Positions 1 through 13,545 of a DNA stretch of 64,000 nt are shown in pieces. Every line of letters begins with the position of its first letter. Position 1 is the stretch's first letter. The notes under the pieces are model-generated. The model worked only from the letters and a program-made list of their open reading frames with translations. It searched no databases and was not told where the DNA came from. Both the position numbers and the translations under genes were made by a program. Source of the DNA: Okapia johnstoni (taxonomy: Eukaryota; Chordata; Mammalia; Artiodactyla; Giraffidae); NCBI GenBank assembly GCA_024291935.2, contig CM044308.1, forward strand, positions 125,158,501 to 125,222,500, given 5' to 3'.

Positions 1-959
1 AGTAGGTTTGGTAGTCACCTGGGACAAAGGAGGTTGAAGGGAAATTGGGAGTGACTGCTGAAGGATATAGAGCTTCTTTTGGGGACAATGAAAATGTTCT
101 AAAAATTGATTAGTAATGGTTACAAAACTGTAAATATGCTAAAACTATTTGAATTGTATACTTTAAATGAGTGAAATCTATGGTATGTGAATTATGTCTC
201 ATTATGGCTATTATAAAAGTCATTTGTAGCCATCAACTGTAAATTTTATGGAGTAGTTTTTGCTGCTTTTCTTACACTTTTGATTTTCACTTTGTGCCAG
301 ACACGTGCACTGTAGTTAAATTCACTTATTTACAGTAGTAGAATCTGCAGACTTGTTTGGAATTGTTAGAGTAGAGATGGCCTTCTCCATAAGATGAAAA
401 TAAATACTCTCTCTATTTGGGTCATTTGATCCACCAGGTAAAGCCTGAGGTTGTTCAGCAGCAAGTTCCAAGCATGTGGGCATAAAGGCTGGTATTCTAC
501 TTCCATTCTTCCTTGTTTGGGGCTTGTCTTTGTAGACCCTCTCTCCTCTACCCTGTCATCTTATTTCACCTGGTAGAGAAAATAAATGAGTGAAAGTGGT
601 CAAGTAGAAGTAAGAGAAGAACTAAAAGTTGTGGCATCATTGCAGGCAAGGAAACAGAATATTTCAAGAAGGAGGACCAAGTCAGTGGTGTTCATCAGTG
701 AACAGAGAATAGAATGAGGAGAGACCATTGAATTGGTAACTTAAAGATCATTGGTTTTCATCAAGAGAGATTGTAATTGGATAGTGAAGGTAAAAAGTAG
801 ATTAGTATGTTCGCAAAGATTTAGCTACAGGTCTGTCCTTAGATTTAACTTGGTCTAAGATTCCACTGATGGTTCTTTCTTTTTTCTTTCCATACTCTTG
901 ACTTGCCTTCAAGTTCCGCAGCTACAGCCATCAGTTTTCCCCTCTCATTTGTTAAATTC
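1..959. other. Intron sequence, nothing recognised
   Basis: No coding exon, RNA gene or clear repeat is seen. The stretch lies upstream of the first MYO3A exon of the window and is taken to be intron of that gene, because the exon at 11413 starts in mid-codon and so needs earlier exons. Confidence 0.6.
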
Positions 960-1545
960 AGACTGTATGTTTCCTAAATGGATCCCTTCCCTGCCTACTT
1001 CCCTCCCTCTGATTTACTTTCTAGTATAGTTCCAGTTTGTTTTTTTAAAGTATTTGTGTTATCTTGCTGTTCAAAAAAGCCCCTTCAATGTGACTAAGAA
1101 AGAAAACTCAAACTCAATGGTATGATCTTCTAGGTTCTGCATAAGATGTTCCTGGTCTCACCCCGTCTATATTACAATTGTATTAGCCTATTCTGCTCTG
1201 TTCCCCATATGAGCCAATGGGCTTCCATCCCTACTGTGTTCTGCACTAGAATGCTCCTCTCTTGTATTTCCGGTCAATATTGCTTTCCTAATTTAAGACC
1301 TAAATATCACCTCTCCAGTGAAACACTGTTCTAGCCAGAGTTGTTTACTTCATCTGAACCACTCTAGTGGTTACACTTTTTAGTCTTGAATTCTTGTTAT
1401 TGATGTCTATATCCTGTTGCTTGTTTATAAGTTCCATAAAAGTTGACATCTCACTCCAGGCATCTTTTCTTCAAAATACTTGGTGCAGTGCCATTCACAG
1501 TAAATACCTAGTAAGTGTTTGAATGAATCAATGAATTTAATCCCA
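960..1545 (+). repeat. Old L2-type LINE fragment
   Basis: The text resembles the 3' part of mammalian L2: a C/T-rich stretch followed by a segment like 'cagtgccattcacagtaaatac' and a tail of the 'gtgtttgaatgaatcaatga' kind. It is strongly diverged and has no open frame, so family placement is by pattern only. Confidence 0.6.
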
Positions 1546-1640
1546 CTTGGATCTCTAAATGTTTCATATATGTAAGTTTGGCATTATCCCAGAAGATAAA
1601 TTTTGGGGGGAGGCATATATCTTCTATTTAGTTTGCACTC

Positions 1641-1913
1641 CGGAGAAGGCAATGGCACCCCACTCCAGTACTCTTGCCTGGAAAATCCCATGGGCGGAGG
1701 AGCCTGGTAGGCTACATTCCTTGGGGTCACTAAGAGTCAGACACGACTGAGCAACTTCATTTTCACTTTTCCCGTTCATGTACTGGAGAAGGAAATGGCA
1801 ACCCACTCCAGTATTCTTGCCTGGAGAATCCCAGGGATGGCGGAGCCTGGTGGGCTGCCGTCTGTGGGGTTGCACAGAGTCGGACACGACTGAAGCGACT
1901 TAGCAGCAGCAGC
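1641..1913 (+). repeat. BOV-A2 SINE with 11-bp target duplication
   Basis: Two BovB-derived monomers are joined head to tail. The first begins ggagaaggcaatggcacccc; a linker of the 'ttcattttcacttttcccg' type follows; the second begins ggagaaggaaatggcaaccc. The element ends in the CAG-repeat tail typical of BOV-A2. It is bounded by a perfect direct repeat, agtttgcactc, at 1630-1640 and 1914-1924, which defines the insertion. BOV-A2 is specific to ruminants. Confidence 0.93.
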
Positions 1914-1924
1914 AGTTTGCACTC

Positions 1925-2574
1925 TCCTAGCCCCCGACTCCAGACCCGGAGTAGTCCTACCTGTAATGGTCATGCAGTATGAAACTTGTTGTTCTTTTCT
2001 CATAGGGAATGGCTGGGTACTGTCCATTGCCTTCCCTTCCTGGGAAAAAATACATACAAAAAAGAATTATGGATTTAATTCCAGGCAACATGGCAATTAG
2101 GATCAAGGGAAAGATTAGAATTCATAAATTCCCTGGCACATAAACCTGGACTAAGAAGCAGACCATAACGGTTTGTCAAAATGGAAATTGATTTTTGAAT
2201 CAAAGAAATTAGCCAGACATTCAAAAACATGAGTGCCCAAAGGCTTGAACTTGAAAATGCCAAAGTTCTTTGCTTTTGCTGAATTGTCAGGGCCTAAAAT
2301 TCTCTGTTGCCCCAGAACTTTGAAAGTTCTGATCAGGACATCTATCAAAGAGTAATTTTATCCTGAATTGTGGGAATCACATTGAGAAAAAGTAGGTAAT
2401 TAATGGGCACATGTTATTAAAATCTGACTCAAGGAGCCATTGCACTTTAACCTTTCTTTTGTATGGTACTCATCCTGGATATGCCATTTTATCCATGCAT
2501 ATGCCATGCTATCTTCCTCCAATGAACCAACTGACTGTATCCCCACCACATAGTACAGTGGCTGGCCCACAGAG
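1925..2574. other. Intron sequence, nothing recognised
   Basis: No exon, RNA gene or clear repeat is seen. Confidence 0.6.
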
Positions 2575-2765
2575 CTGGCATTTATTGAGTGCTTACTATG
2601 TACTAGGCACTGAACATTGATCATCTCACTTACTCCCTACAATGACTTTATTACAGTTTTACAGATGAAGAAACTGTGGCCTAGAGAATTGAATTAACTT
2701 GTGTATCATCATGTACCTATATGAAGTAGTTAGGTTTGATCCTAACCCCTGACTTTTAACCTTTA
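2575..2765 (+). repeat. MIR SINE
   Basis: Shows the MIR core order: a 'tttattgagtgcttactatg' segment, then 'ttttacagatgaagaaactg', then a segment like 'cctagagaattgaattaactt'. It is diverged, as expected for this old mammalian SINE. Confidence 0.8.
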
Positions 2766-4578
2766 TATATTACTGCTCCAATGATTGGCACCCCAATTTT
2801 TTTAAATGAGTGAGTACATGTGTTATGCTTGAGAGAATAATAGTGATTAAGTATACTGTCATTTAAATAAATCAACAGACTATTTTAAATATTTTAAGAT
2901 TAACTAATAGTTTAGATATAATAATATATGTTTTATATGAATCTAGTTATATTAATAATTAATGTAAAGATTAATATCTTTTTAAAATGAACTTTTTGCT
3001 ATGACTCACCCACATTTTACATAACCACACTTCCTTCTGGGCTCAGCCATCACTTCCCTCTTTGTTCCTCATCTTCCTGACCTGCTTTAAGCAAGTATTA
3101 CCTTAATTTCCACCTGAAGCAAAGACCTCTTAACAGAAGCCAGGGCCCACATCTGGTTTCCTGGCTGAGTCTAGGGCTGACCTGTGGCCAACCTCAGCCC
3201 CTCACAGAGGTCCCAAAGGCAGTGGCTTGGCTGCTGCAGGGGAAGTTCAGCAGCACTTGCAGCAACAGCCAGCTCTCAGATCCTTGGGAAGCCACGGCCT
3301 GAGAGATGGAGCCATCAGAGAACTCCCATCTCCAGGGACTACACCTTCCCCAACCCTTTGAACCAGATGGTGAGATCTGGATATGGATTAATTGCCCAAT
3401 AAACTTGCTGGAGCTGTGTGATGAAGTAATGGTTCATTTTTTTTCCAGCACCCTGACTGAACCACATGGCCAGAGTTACCTGGAAAAATATCTGTTTAAT
3501 GGCAAAGTATCAATACTTTTCCCAATCAAAGAAGAAAGAAAGAAAGGGAAAGAGCAGTGAGAAGGTGGTAATTTAGGCCCTCTGGTTTCAGTCCTTAAGA
3601 CAGCCTTAGTCCTAAGACATGGACATGGGGATCTTCTTTGGTGACAGCATGTCCATTAGAGGGTGTGCTCGTCCCCAGTCTTTGCAACATGGAAAGCACA
3701 ACTGAAACAGAAGAAAGAAGTGGCAATAACAATGGTAATAAGACTGCACCTCTGCCAGCATCCTCTCCTTTGGCTTTCTCCTCAGCTTCAGTGTCCCCTG
3801 AGCCCCATCTTGTCTTATTCCTTAGTTCTGGCCTGGTTCCTTTTTGTTCTTCTCCTCACCTTGCCACTTGCATTTTTACTCATTCTTTTGTGGTGTAGTA
3901 AACTCTTCTTCCCTCAGTCCTTCCTGGCTATGACCCTCAACTTGTCCACCAGACAAGCTATGCTTGAGGACCTAGAATTTCTGTTATCAATCACCTTCCC
4001 TAAGGATACAATGAGTCAGTCTGGACTTTTCTAACTATTTACTATTGATTATGGGATCAGAGACATAGCGGTAACATGAAGAGGTAGTTGTGTTCACAAG
4101 TGTCACGCAGGCCACAATCCTGGGTCATTCCAGGTTGCACATGGTGGCTCTCTGCCCTAGGGCCACCCTCCTATCCTGGACCCTCCTTTTGCTTTAGGAC
4201 TCTCTCCAGCTGCCATGATGCACATGCCATGTGCTTCCATTTCTCTTTCCTTCCTGTGTTCCCTTGGACCTTTGTTGCTGATGACTTTGTCTAAAGGTGG
4301 TGCTGACTTACTCATCTTTCTAACTCTGTTCCTGCCTTCTCACCCTAGTGACCTCAGGCAAGATGCCAGCTGCCCTGTGGTCCTGCCACTCTGCAACTTC
4401 TCTCCTGCTTTGCCACACAGTATCTGCTCCCATTAGCCACCTCATAATAAGGACTGAACTCCCTGTTTTAAAACCCTCCATCCTACCTTCTGAGGGCTTT
4501 TTTTTTTTTGGTAATTGCTGATTGTTTTTCTCTGATAGATAACCCTAGATCAGCCTCGCTGAGAAACAGACTTCTGGT
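2766..4578. other. Intron sequence; AT-rich near 2776-3000
   Basis: No exon or named repeat could be supported. Positions 2776-3000 are AT-rich and low in complexity. Small open frames between 3184 and 4436 have no recognisable protein features and lack exon context. Confidence 0.55.
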
Positions 4579-5878
4579 CCTCAAACTGTCGCACAATTGC
4601 ACTCATCTCACATGCTAGTAAAGTAATGCTCAAAATTCTCCAAGCCAGGCTTCAGCAATATGTGAACCGTGAAATTCCAGATGTTCAAGCTGGTTTTAGA
4701 AAAGGCAGAGGAACCAGAGATTAAATTGCCAATATCCGCTGGATCATCAAAAAAGCAAGAGAGTTCCAGAAAAACATCTATTTCTGCTTTATTGACTATG
4801 CCAAAGCCTTTGACTGTGTGGATCACAATAAACTGTGGAAAATTCTGAAAGAGATGGGAATACCAGACCACCTGACCTGTCTCTTGAGAAACCTGTATGC
4901 AGGTCAGGAAGCAACAGTTAGAACTGGACATGGAACAACAGACTGGTTCCAAATAGGAAAAGGAGTAGGTCAAGGCTGTATATTGTCACCCTGCTTATTT
5001 AACTTATATGCAGAGTACATCATGAGAAACGCTGGGCTGGAAGAAACACAAGCTGGAATCAAGATTGCTGGGAGAAATATCAATAACCTCAGATATGCAG
5101 ATGACACCACCCTTACGGCAGAAAGTGAAGAAGAACTAAAGAGCCTCTTGATGAAGGTGAAAGAGGAGAGTGAAAAAGTTGGCTTAAAGCTCAGCATTCA
5201 GAAAACTAAGATCATGGCATCTGGTCCCATCACTTCATGGGAAATAGATGGGGAAACAGTGGAAACAGTGTCAGACTTTATTTTTTGGGGCTCCAGAATC
5301 ACTGCTGATGGTGATTGCAGCCATGAAATTAAAAGACGCTTACTCCTTGGAAGGAAGGTTATGGCCAACCTAGATAGCATATTTAAAAGCCGAGACATTA
5401 CTTTGCCAACAAAAGTCCGTCTAGTCAAGGCTATGGTTTTTCCAGTGGTCATGTATGGATGTGAGAGTTGGACGGTGAAGAAAGCTGAGCGCCGAAGAAT
5501 TGATGCTTTTGAACTGTGGTGTTGGAGAAGACTCTTGAGAGTCCCTTGGACTGCAAGGAGATCCAATCAATCCATCCTAAAAGAGATCAATCCTGGGTGT
5601 TCATTGGAAGGACTGATGTTGAAGCTGAAACTCCAATACTTTGGCCACCTCATGCGAAGAGTTGACTCATTGGAAAAGACCCTAATGCTGGGTAGGATTG
5701 GGGGCAGGAGGAGAAGGGGACGACAGAGGATGAGATGGTTGGATGGCATCACCGACTCGATGGACATGGGTTTGGGTAGACTCCGGGAGTTGGTGATGGA
5801 CAGAGGGGCCTGGCGTGCTGCAATTCATGGGGTCGCGGAGAGTCAGACATGACTGAGCGACTGAACTGAACTGAACTT
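4579..5878 (+). mobile_element. BovB LINE, 5'-truncated, reverse transcriptase part open
   Basis: This is the 3' 1.3 kb of a BovB retrotransposon, ending in the family's (ACTGA)n tail. The frame is open from just after a stop at 4722-4724 (where other copies in this window have a CAA codon) to 5852. It holds RT motif A (FIDYAKAFD, near 4788-4815) and the catalytic YADD (residues 93-96 counted from the Met at 4818), then the C-terminal cysteine/tryptophan-rich part. The endonuclease and 5' end are missing, so the copy cannot be autonomous. No clear target duplication was found. Its opposite-strand partner is the copy at 13909-15511. Confidence 0.95.
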
Positions 5879-8800
5879 CTCTGTTTCAGGTTAGGACCCT
5901 ACTTCCCTACCCTACATGTGAACTTAGTATATGATTTCAGTTCACCACCATGTGCAATATTTGGAGACTGAACATGAAAACTGAAATGGAGCTAAGTCTT
6001 CCACCAAATGAGATTTGGTTTTGCTACCTATGCAATGTCAAGTTTCTCAGCCTGCCTTCTTTTGAGGCATTAGTCATATTGGGAAAATGCCTGTGATCAT
6101 CATAGTCCTGTCTTCCAAAGTGGAAATCTCCTTCCAGGACAGCACCACAGGCTCTGATATTTAACCTATCTGGAGGATTTCTTCTTTTCATGCAGAGGCC
6201 TCTTTTTCATTCAGGCTTCTGTCTGCCGATGATACAAACTGCAGATACAATGCATCACGGGGCAGGGAAATGCTTGCTCAGATCAAGAACGTTCAGCTAC
6301 TCAGTAACAATGGAAACACTTAACAACCTAAGTGGCAAACCCACAAGAAAACAGCAGAAAGTATAAAAGACAGCATATTAAAAAAGAAATGAGAAGAGAC
6401 ATAAATCTCAAGTTTTCCGTCTAATTTTGTCCCAATGTGCGAATACAATTGCTCCCTCTCCTGCTTTTCTCTCCAAGTTCACTAGTATTTTTAGTTTTTG
6501 ACTTTTCAGCTGTTTTTATCAAGTGTAGTTTAGTCATCAGTAAACATCTGTTCATGACTCTTAATAAATAGCTCCCCCTTGAAGGCATCTGATTCTTTGG
6601 TTATGAAATGTCGGTTTACAGCGACCAGGCAGGTGCATCTCAACAGTGTGATCGTTTGGGAGCAAAAGGAGCACAGGCACTGCCAGCTCCAGAGCCCGAC
6701 ACAGAAGTCTGACCTTGTTTCTTGTTAAGAAATGGCTCTTTATTTTCCTCCTGATTCTGGCAGAAGCCGGGCTGGGAGATCGCAGCAAATGGCTGCAACA
6801 ACCTGTGTTTAATGTGGTGACACTAATGAATTCTGAGAATTAATCTTCAGCCAAGAATGCATGATGGAAGGCACTAGAATTTCAAATTAGGTAATGGATT
6901 AATTTCTTTCAGGGCTGAAGTTTGCTTCCTTTTTCTTCTGGTGGACTTTTCTATCATATTCAAAACCACCTTCCATGGCCTTGTAAATCCAGGTAATACA
7001 TCTCGTGGTAGTTTTAATTTTTTATTTCTTTGTTTTGCATCTTAGCACAGAGATAACCACACATAAATCCAGATTTTTAAAAATGAGTTTTAAAACATCT
7101 GGAACTGAAAGAAAAAATTACTTATGATTTTGGGGGAAAAGAGCAGTATTTCCTAAATCTAGTCCTTGTTCAATTTCTTTTTTGGAGAATGTATTTCCCC
7201 AGTTTGAGACCCTGTCTTCTGCAGAAATGCAGCCTACAGGTATCTCAAACATGCTGGTGAAAATTAGGGGCTCTGAGTGTCTTCCCTCAGTCAGCTGAGA
7301 TGAAGACTCAGCCTTTATTTGCAAAAGTCTGGTACTGATTTCTCACAACAGAGCTTCCAAGGATGTCATTTGCAGGGCCCTGGTTCCATTGATACAAAAA
7401 AGGATCTGTGGCCAAGTAAGTTTGGAAACATGGACCTAAACAAAATTGAATTTTCTTTACCTCCATACTTCTAAGAACATTTAATATGCTCATATGCACT
7501 ATGAAACTCCTGATTTACTCGATTTAGGGAATCACCAGTGTTTCCCAACCTTTTAACCAGAAGACTAGTTTCATTTTTCAGTGGAATATCTCATGAGTCT
7601 AGTGTTTCACCAACTTACCTCATATTGGCCAGCCCCTATATTCCCACACAGAGGTCAATGTTTTATGCATGTTCATATAAAAACTGTTGAATCCCAGGCT
7701 GGGAGAAAATATTCTGCATCTGAAATTTGCAATTCCCGGTTTAATAAGAAATCCTGAAATGAATAAGCATATTATAACTTCCTTAGTTTTCCATGTTTGT
7801 TCTCCACATCGTTAGAGGATTTAATCATGCTGTAAAAAAGGACATGGAAGCTGTCAGGAGTTCTTATGGGTCTTGACTGTCAACTCTGTATTAATCCACT
7901 AAATCCCTGCCTGAAAGGAGAATAAAACAGAATGACAAGCTGACAAGCATAGTGTTATGGGTTTGGGGCACAAAATTGCAGCATCTTAAACAATGAAGAA
8001 TATTCCCAATTTAAAGTTGGCAAAAGGACTAAAGCAAAGAATTGTTCTTAGACATTCAAAGGAGGCAACTTAGGAGGTACATGTCAACGTTCTGGTGGCC
8101 TCCTGATTTCCTAGGTACACAGCTTGCCTAATCTGGCTTCTTGCATTGCTGATCCAGTTTCCCAAACTGGAAATGTCTTCTATATCTTCTCCATGAATTG
8201 AGTTCAATTTAGTTCCAAAACTTCTCCCCAAATTCAGCTCAATTCTCATTCTCTCCACTAGGCTTACCTGACTGCTCCCCCACCTGCCAGAACTTAGCAT
8301 TGTTCTGCATATTGTGCCTGTGCCGTTTTAACAACACACTGCAAAGTAGGAGGGGTTCTCTTGTGGGAGCCAGGGAATTGGCCTCATCACTATCAAGACT
8401 TGACCTCAACTTTCTTACCTTGTAAAAGAGGAGTTAGAATAGAAAATGTTGGTGCTTTAGCTCCAAAACCCTATGCTTTTTTGTGACCTTTTCATTCTAA
8501 ATAATCAAACACTGATTTCTGCTGTTTTCTATGTTCCTCTTGTCCTTCCATCTTTAAAATCACATTGTAGACCTTTGAGGAAAAGGGTCATAATTTTTTA
8601 TGAATTAAGCTATTTTAACTAATTCTGGCTGTGTAATAAATGTTTGCTGAATAAATGAAATGATATGATTTCAATGAGCTGGTATCTAGTAATGCTTGAC
8701 TTCCAGCCATACCTGTTCCTAAGACAGAACTTTCTTTTATTTATCAGTAAAATAATAAGTCCATTTCATCCTGGCTATTTGCTCCCCATGAGAAAAAAGT

Positions 8801-11412
8801 ATGCAAGAGTATTTTAGAATAAGGCTGTACCCTGAAGGTCTTCCTGTCCTTCTCCTAAAAATTCTCCAATGCAGCTGGATATGTCACACCTCTGCTTAGC
8901 ATTCTTCCCATAATACACTCAGTTTCAGTTTTGCTGATCCAGTGGTATGACATTCAGCCAACTTGGGCCTTCCTGAGAGAACTAACAACTAAATCCTCTT
9001 GGTCTTTCCTTCAAAGAATAGAATGCCTACCATCTTTATTTATTTATTTTTTTAAATCTCCCAAGAGACCACAGATCGACTTGTTAATTTCTCCCTTGTC
9101 AGATTATCTCACTAAATTATTTATCCCCATTCCTCTTTCTCCCCCTGTGATCTAGAGAGAAATCCTCTCCAAAATGCCACAGGATCTTGTAACCTTGTTT
9201 GCAACCTTGCTCTTACAGTGAATGCTAAAATTATGAAGCAAGATTATAGGACCTTTAGTTGCATCTCCAAATCTAGCAGATACCTATTTTCATAAGGGTG
9301 GAGTATGGATTTCCTGGCCTGTCTCAAGCCCTGTCCAAGGAGCTTTGAGTACCTGGAACACTGTTCCAAGGCACCTATCCTTAAGGAGAAGGTAGAAGCA
9401 GCTCCTGCTCATTTTTCCATTCACCTGCTGTAAATTTTCTATTAATTGTATGCCTCTCACTTTTTGCCTCCTTGAGTTTTCTATTTAAGTATTGGCTAGT
9501 CAACAAGCAGTTGAGAGTTGCTCAGAAAGCCAAAGGAATATGGTGGGAAAATCTATTAAGAAATTGCATTCCCCATGTTTGGGCATATGCTTGGGTACAG
9601 GAGGTATGCTCTTTGGTGATGGGAGACAGATGTAATGCGCCCTGACAGTATCCCTGGGCAGGCTTAGCTGGGGGTCCCAGCGGTGTCTGTTTTCCCATCC
9701 AGGTTGGGTAAGGGTGGTGGTATGAAGCCACCATGTCCATCTTCAGTAGGAACTCTCAGAGAACACAGACTTTTTATTTTGGGAATTTTCATACACCATC
9801 CCTCAAGCCAAGATGATGAAGCCATACACCTGTATTACTGACCATATAAACTCTCTAGAAATTCCTTTTTCTCAGGTGCTTAGGGAATTATTAGCATTTA
9901 TTTTCCTTTGGTAGTCACATAATTATATATAGATGAATATACATGGAATCCCAGGAAGACTGCTGATTTAAAAATATGAACAGAGTATTTTTCAGGCTTG
10001 GGCACTGATTTTTTATTTTATAAGAAAAATAATAGATATAAAAGCCTCCTGGACCTATAAAAGTCAAATGATTGATTTCTTCCCATAGCAAGAGAGAGGT
10101 GGTATTTATAGCTGTGCAGACAGCAGAATGGAGATAGTCTGGGTTCTTTTGGCTTTTCTAGTTGAAAGCTCCAGTACCAATAGATAGGAAATCTCCTGAA
10201 TCAGTTCTAAAACCAAATAACTGGGAAATTTACCAAGTATCTTTCAGAACTAGAAGTCAAGGGATACAAAAGTGGTTTGAAGTGCAAAGATTAAGGCCTT
10301 TTTAATAAAACCAACAGTTGAGGACTGTGTCTTCTTAAATGTTTTGAAAAGATGCTCAAGGTGAGGCTTGAACATTTTACCATTTGTCAGTGCATTTCAT
10401 TATTTTAAGCATGTTGTGTTTCACATGTTGCTAGCATGTCCCTATTGGGGAAACTGAAAACATTTATTTCATGGAGTGGGCAGAAAGGCATCTACTATTT
10501 ACCCTAAGCCTCCAGTGTGAGCTAAGGACTGATAACTTAAAAGTGTGGATGCTGAAATTTCTTTCTCCTGTCAAGGGCAGCTACTCAGAATGGAAATGCA
10601 ATGGTAATTGGAGGGGTATTCATCAGATTCAATTTCACTAGAAATTTCCTGTGTCAAAATCATCTTTAACAACATACAGCACACAGCAAAATGCACTGAA
10701 TCATTGTTTTCTTTGAAAAGGGCATTGAATCTGAAGCAGAAAGTGGTTACAACCGTGCAGTTTTCACCAATTAACCGCAGAGGAGTTTAAATGTAACCCA
10801 GTTTTTACCATTTTGAATGGACTTTTTGTTCCCTGTTTGAATAATTCCATTCCAATTCATCTGAATTACATTGTAGTCACTTCCTGTTCTGAGGTTTTTC
10901 TGCTTCTTCAGAAGGTATTAGAAATCAAGGGGTTGAGTCTTCTCTGTGAAGGTTTCTTTATGATTCATTTCTGTCCTTGCAAACTCCGAAATGCATTTCC
11001 CCCACCACCAAATACTGGACATTTCATATACTAGGATTTCATTTAAATGATAATATATAATTTTATATGCTTCTAAAATAAAGCATATAGACTAATCAAC
11101 TTGACTCCGTTGTAAACATTTTTTTGTAATAAAAATGTAGTCTGACCAGTCTATCTTTTCAGTGTTTTGAATACTTCAAATTAAATTGATTGTGTTTTCA
11201 ATACATATTTAAAGCATACTAAAATATATTTCTGATATTTTGATTAATTTGACTGGTAGAGAATGTTTTTTCTATGTTCTGCTACCTATGAACAAACAGC
11301 TATGTAGGGTTAGTGATCAGGTTTTATAAATGAGATTTTTCTCCTCTCTCCCGTATTTACAGAGAAGCCAGGTGTCTGAGATAATACTTGGACTGTTGAT
11401 TTTTGTGAACAG
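5879..11412. other. MYO3A: Intron upstream of the kinase exon
   Basis: About 5.5 kb with no coding exon that I can recognise. The kinase-domain residues preceding the exon at 11413 were looked for and not found here. Positions near 8590-8690 have an old L2/MIR-like tail (ataaatgtttgctgaataaa) but are too diverged to name. The last bases form the 3' splice site at 11411-11412. Confidence 0.65.
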
Positions 11413-11568
11413 GTGTCTCATTAAGGATTTTGAAAAGCGACCTTCAGTCACACATCTCCTCGACCACCCATTTATTAAAGGAGTCCACGGGAAGCTTTTG
11501 TTTCTGCAGAAGCAGCTGGCCAAGGTCCTCCAAGACCAGAAGCATCTAAATCCTGTTGTTAAAACCAG
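11413..11568 (+). CDS. MYO3A: MYO3A exon: end of kinase domain and linker
   Basis: This exon encodes 51 full codons plus split codons at both ends (phase 2 in, phase 2 out). It starts with [20 protein letters not shown], the end of a Ser/Thr kinase C-lobe; the Arg of KRPSV is the conserved subdomain XI arginine. It continues into a basic linker ending VVKTR, the Arg being completed by the next exon. Acceptor AG is at 11411-11412 and donor GT at 11569-11570 (gtatgg, a weak donor). MYO3A is an actin-based motor kinase of stereocilia tips and photoreceptors; in humans its loss causes DFNB30 deafness (known). Because the length is a multiple of three, skipping this exon would keep the frame. A decoy acceptor lies at 11370-11371. 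Confidence 0.93.
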
Positions 11569-12773
11569 GTATGGTCCTCGGCATTTTTCTCCTTCCTCTC
11601 TCTGGTTATTTATAAAAAATGGCATGTCATGTGTTTTGCTTTGCCCAGCATTATTACTGGTAATTATCACATCCCTGCGTTTCTGAGTTTCGTTTACACA
11701 ACATTAAGTGCTCCATGCTCAGTGGACGACAACAGCAAAGCTTCAGAAACAAGCTGCCCATTTGTGCTGTTACAGCTAATTTGTCTCAGAGTGGCTATAT
11801 CTCACTCTGCCCTAGTGTTCTAGTTAAAAACTAACACACATATATATTTAATATACATGTGGATTTTTAAAAATTCCACCAATAATAAAAACTGGGTGAA
11901 ACCAGCCATGGCTGAAATTGTGCGAGAAATCTTGACTTGGCTGTTGCAGGCTGGAAAGCAGAATTGTAGGCTATAAAGTGGTTTTGGAAAGATTATGAGT
12001 TCAACACTGAAGATTTTTTCTCTAAAGTGCTTTGAGCCCATTTTCTTTAGTTAAAAATTCCTTAGACGCAATTTAGTATTTATGAGTTTTTCCCCCAGAT
12101 ATTGTCTGTGCTATCTAAAGTAACTGTTACTCCCCCTCCTCTACTTTTATAGGGTAGATTTTTTTTTTTTAATGTTTATTTTCAAGGGCAGTTCCTTAAG
12201 ACAGTATTCTGTGGTGGTCTCTAAGAAATAGATATTTGGTTTCTGTCCAGAGGGTGGCAGAATTTCTCTTTAAAAAAATTAAATGCCAGTAAAGCTACTT
12301 CCCCAGCTCAGCAATTACTTGGTTTTATAAAACTGGCCAGGATGCAGATAAGCTCTAATCCATTATTATTAAAAGAACATTCAAAGGGCTGGAGGTGAGG
12401 AAACTAAAATATCACAAGTCACAAGTTCTGGAAATATTCATGTATTCTGGAGAAAACTGTTTACAAATCAAAAAGCATCAGAACTCTGGAAGCTAGAGGC
12501 ATAGTTTCAAGGTGAATATATCTGCTGATTTTTTCCCCACCACCACCAGGTTCCCTTTTGATAGCTCAAAACAAATATTTTCCTATCCTTTTCCCCTTTC
12601 CACTGCAATTTCTGTTTCTATGGCTTGCCTACAGGGTAGAGAAATTCTTGTCACTTGGTGCCTTTTGAAGCAGTAGAATTTGTGTTTAACCCTCAGGGAA
12701 CTGAAATCTTCTTTTATTCTTCTGCTTTAGTTCCTATGCCAGCCCACCACTCCTCTACCACTCACCTTTACAC

Positions 12774-12804
<31 letters not shown>

Positions 12805-13545
12805 AAACCGCCATGAGAAATGAAGATGAAAATAAAGTACAAACCAAGGGAGAAACAAACCCCGCATTTAAATACTTTACATTGAGTCGGGTATCTTCTT
12901 GTTTCTTCTGATTTGCTGCAGAGCAGTTTCTGAAACTTAGTTGCAAAATGATTCAGCTTTGTACTTTCCTCTGATTTTGCATGTCCAGACGTGTGTCCTC
13001 TTTTTAAAGATTTTTCTCCATTTGCCATAGAAAGCCAGGACTCAAGGCTCTCTCACCTCCCCCTCTAATTTCTCTTTATGTTTGTTAATTCCTTTGATGT
13101 CAAAGGCCTCATAGGGTCAAAGACCTTCTCTCAGGGTCTTTGTAATCTAAAGTTTCACTCAGAAGTGTATGTCTCTTTGAAAAAGTCACTAAAAAAATAC
13201 AACCTCACAAATAGGTGTCAAAACTTTAAGCAGGCACTTCTTTAGGAGAAAGTAAAACTAATCCTAAAGGAAACCTAATGCATGTAATTGACACATCTTA
13301 CAACTTATCCTATATTATTACTTCCTCTTAGCAAATGGCAAAGAGCTGGCTACACAGGTGTTTGTTAAGTCCATCCAGAAAAATTCTTAGATAATGTTTG
13401 ATGCTGGTAATTCAATATATTTAAAGTTGTTAGTTTCCAAGTTAAGGTGGAAAAAGCAAAGAATAAGTGGGATAAGTGCATAGATGAGTGAGGCAAATAC
13501 CCAATTTACTTTTTTTTCTGCACAGTTTTGGTCACATAGCAGGTG
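11569..13545. other. MYO3A: Start of the 31.7-kb intron
   Basis: Mostly unique-looking sequence with a CA microsatellite near 12771. No exon is seen. The intron runs to 43247 and is the largest in the window. Confidence 0.7.
12771..12804. repeat. (CA)n microsatellite
   Basis: About 17 CA units with one CG interruption. Likely length-variable between individuals (inference). Confidence 0.95.

Noticed and set aside
3184..4436. Several open frames of 60-120 codons on the plus strand
   Set aside because: No domain, no codon conservation signal visible, no splice context; chance frames in intron sequence.
11371..11400. Upstream acceptor with the same AG|GTGTCT context as the true exon start
   Set aside because: Reading on from 11372 gives a stop within four codons (TGT CTG AGA TAA); only 11412/11413 gives the conserved kinase sequence.
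12755..13028. Minus-strand frames with VCVCVCVC repeats
   Set aside because: Translation of the CA microsatellite.
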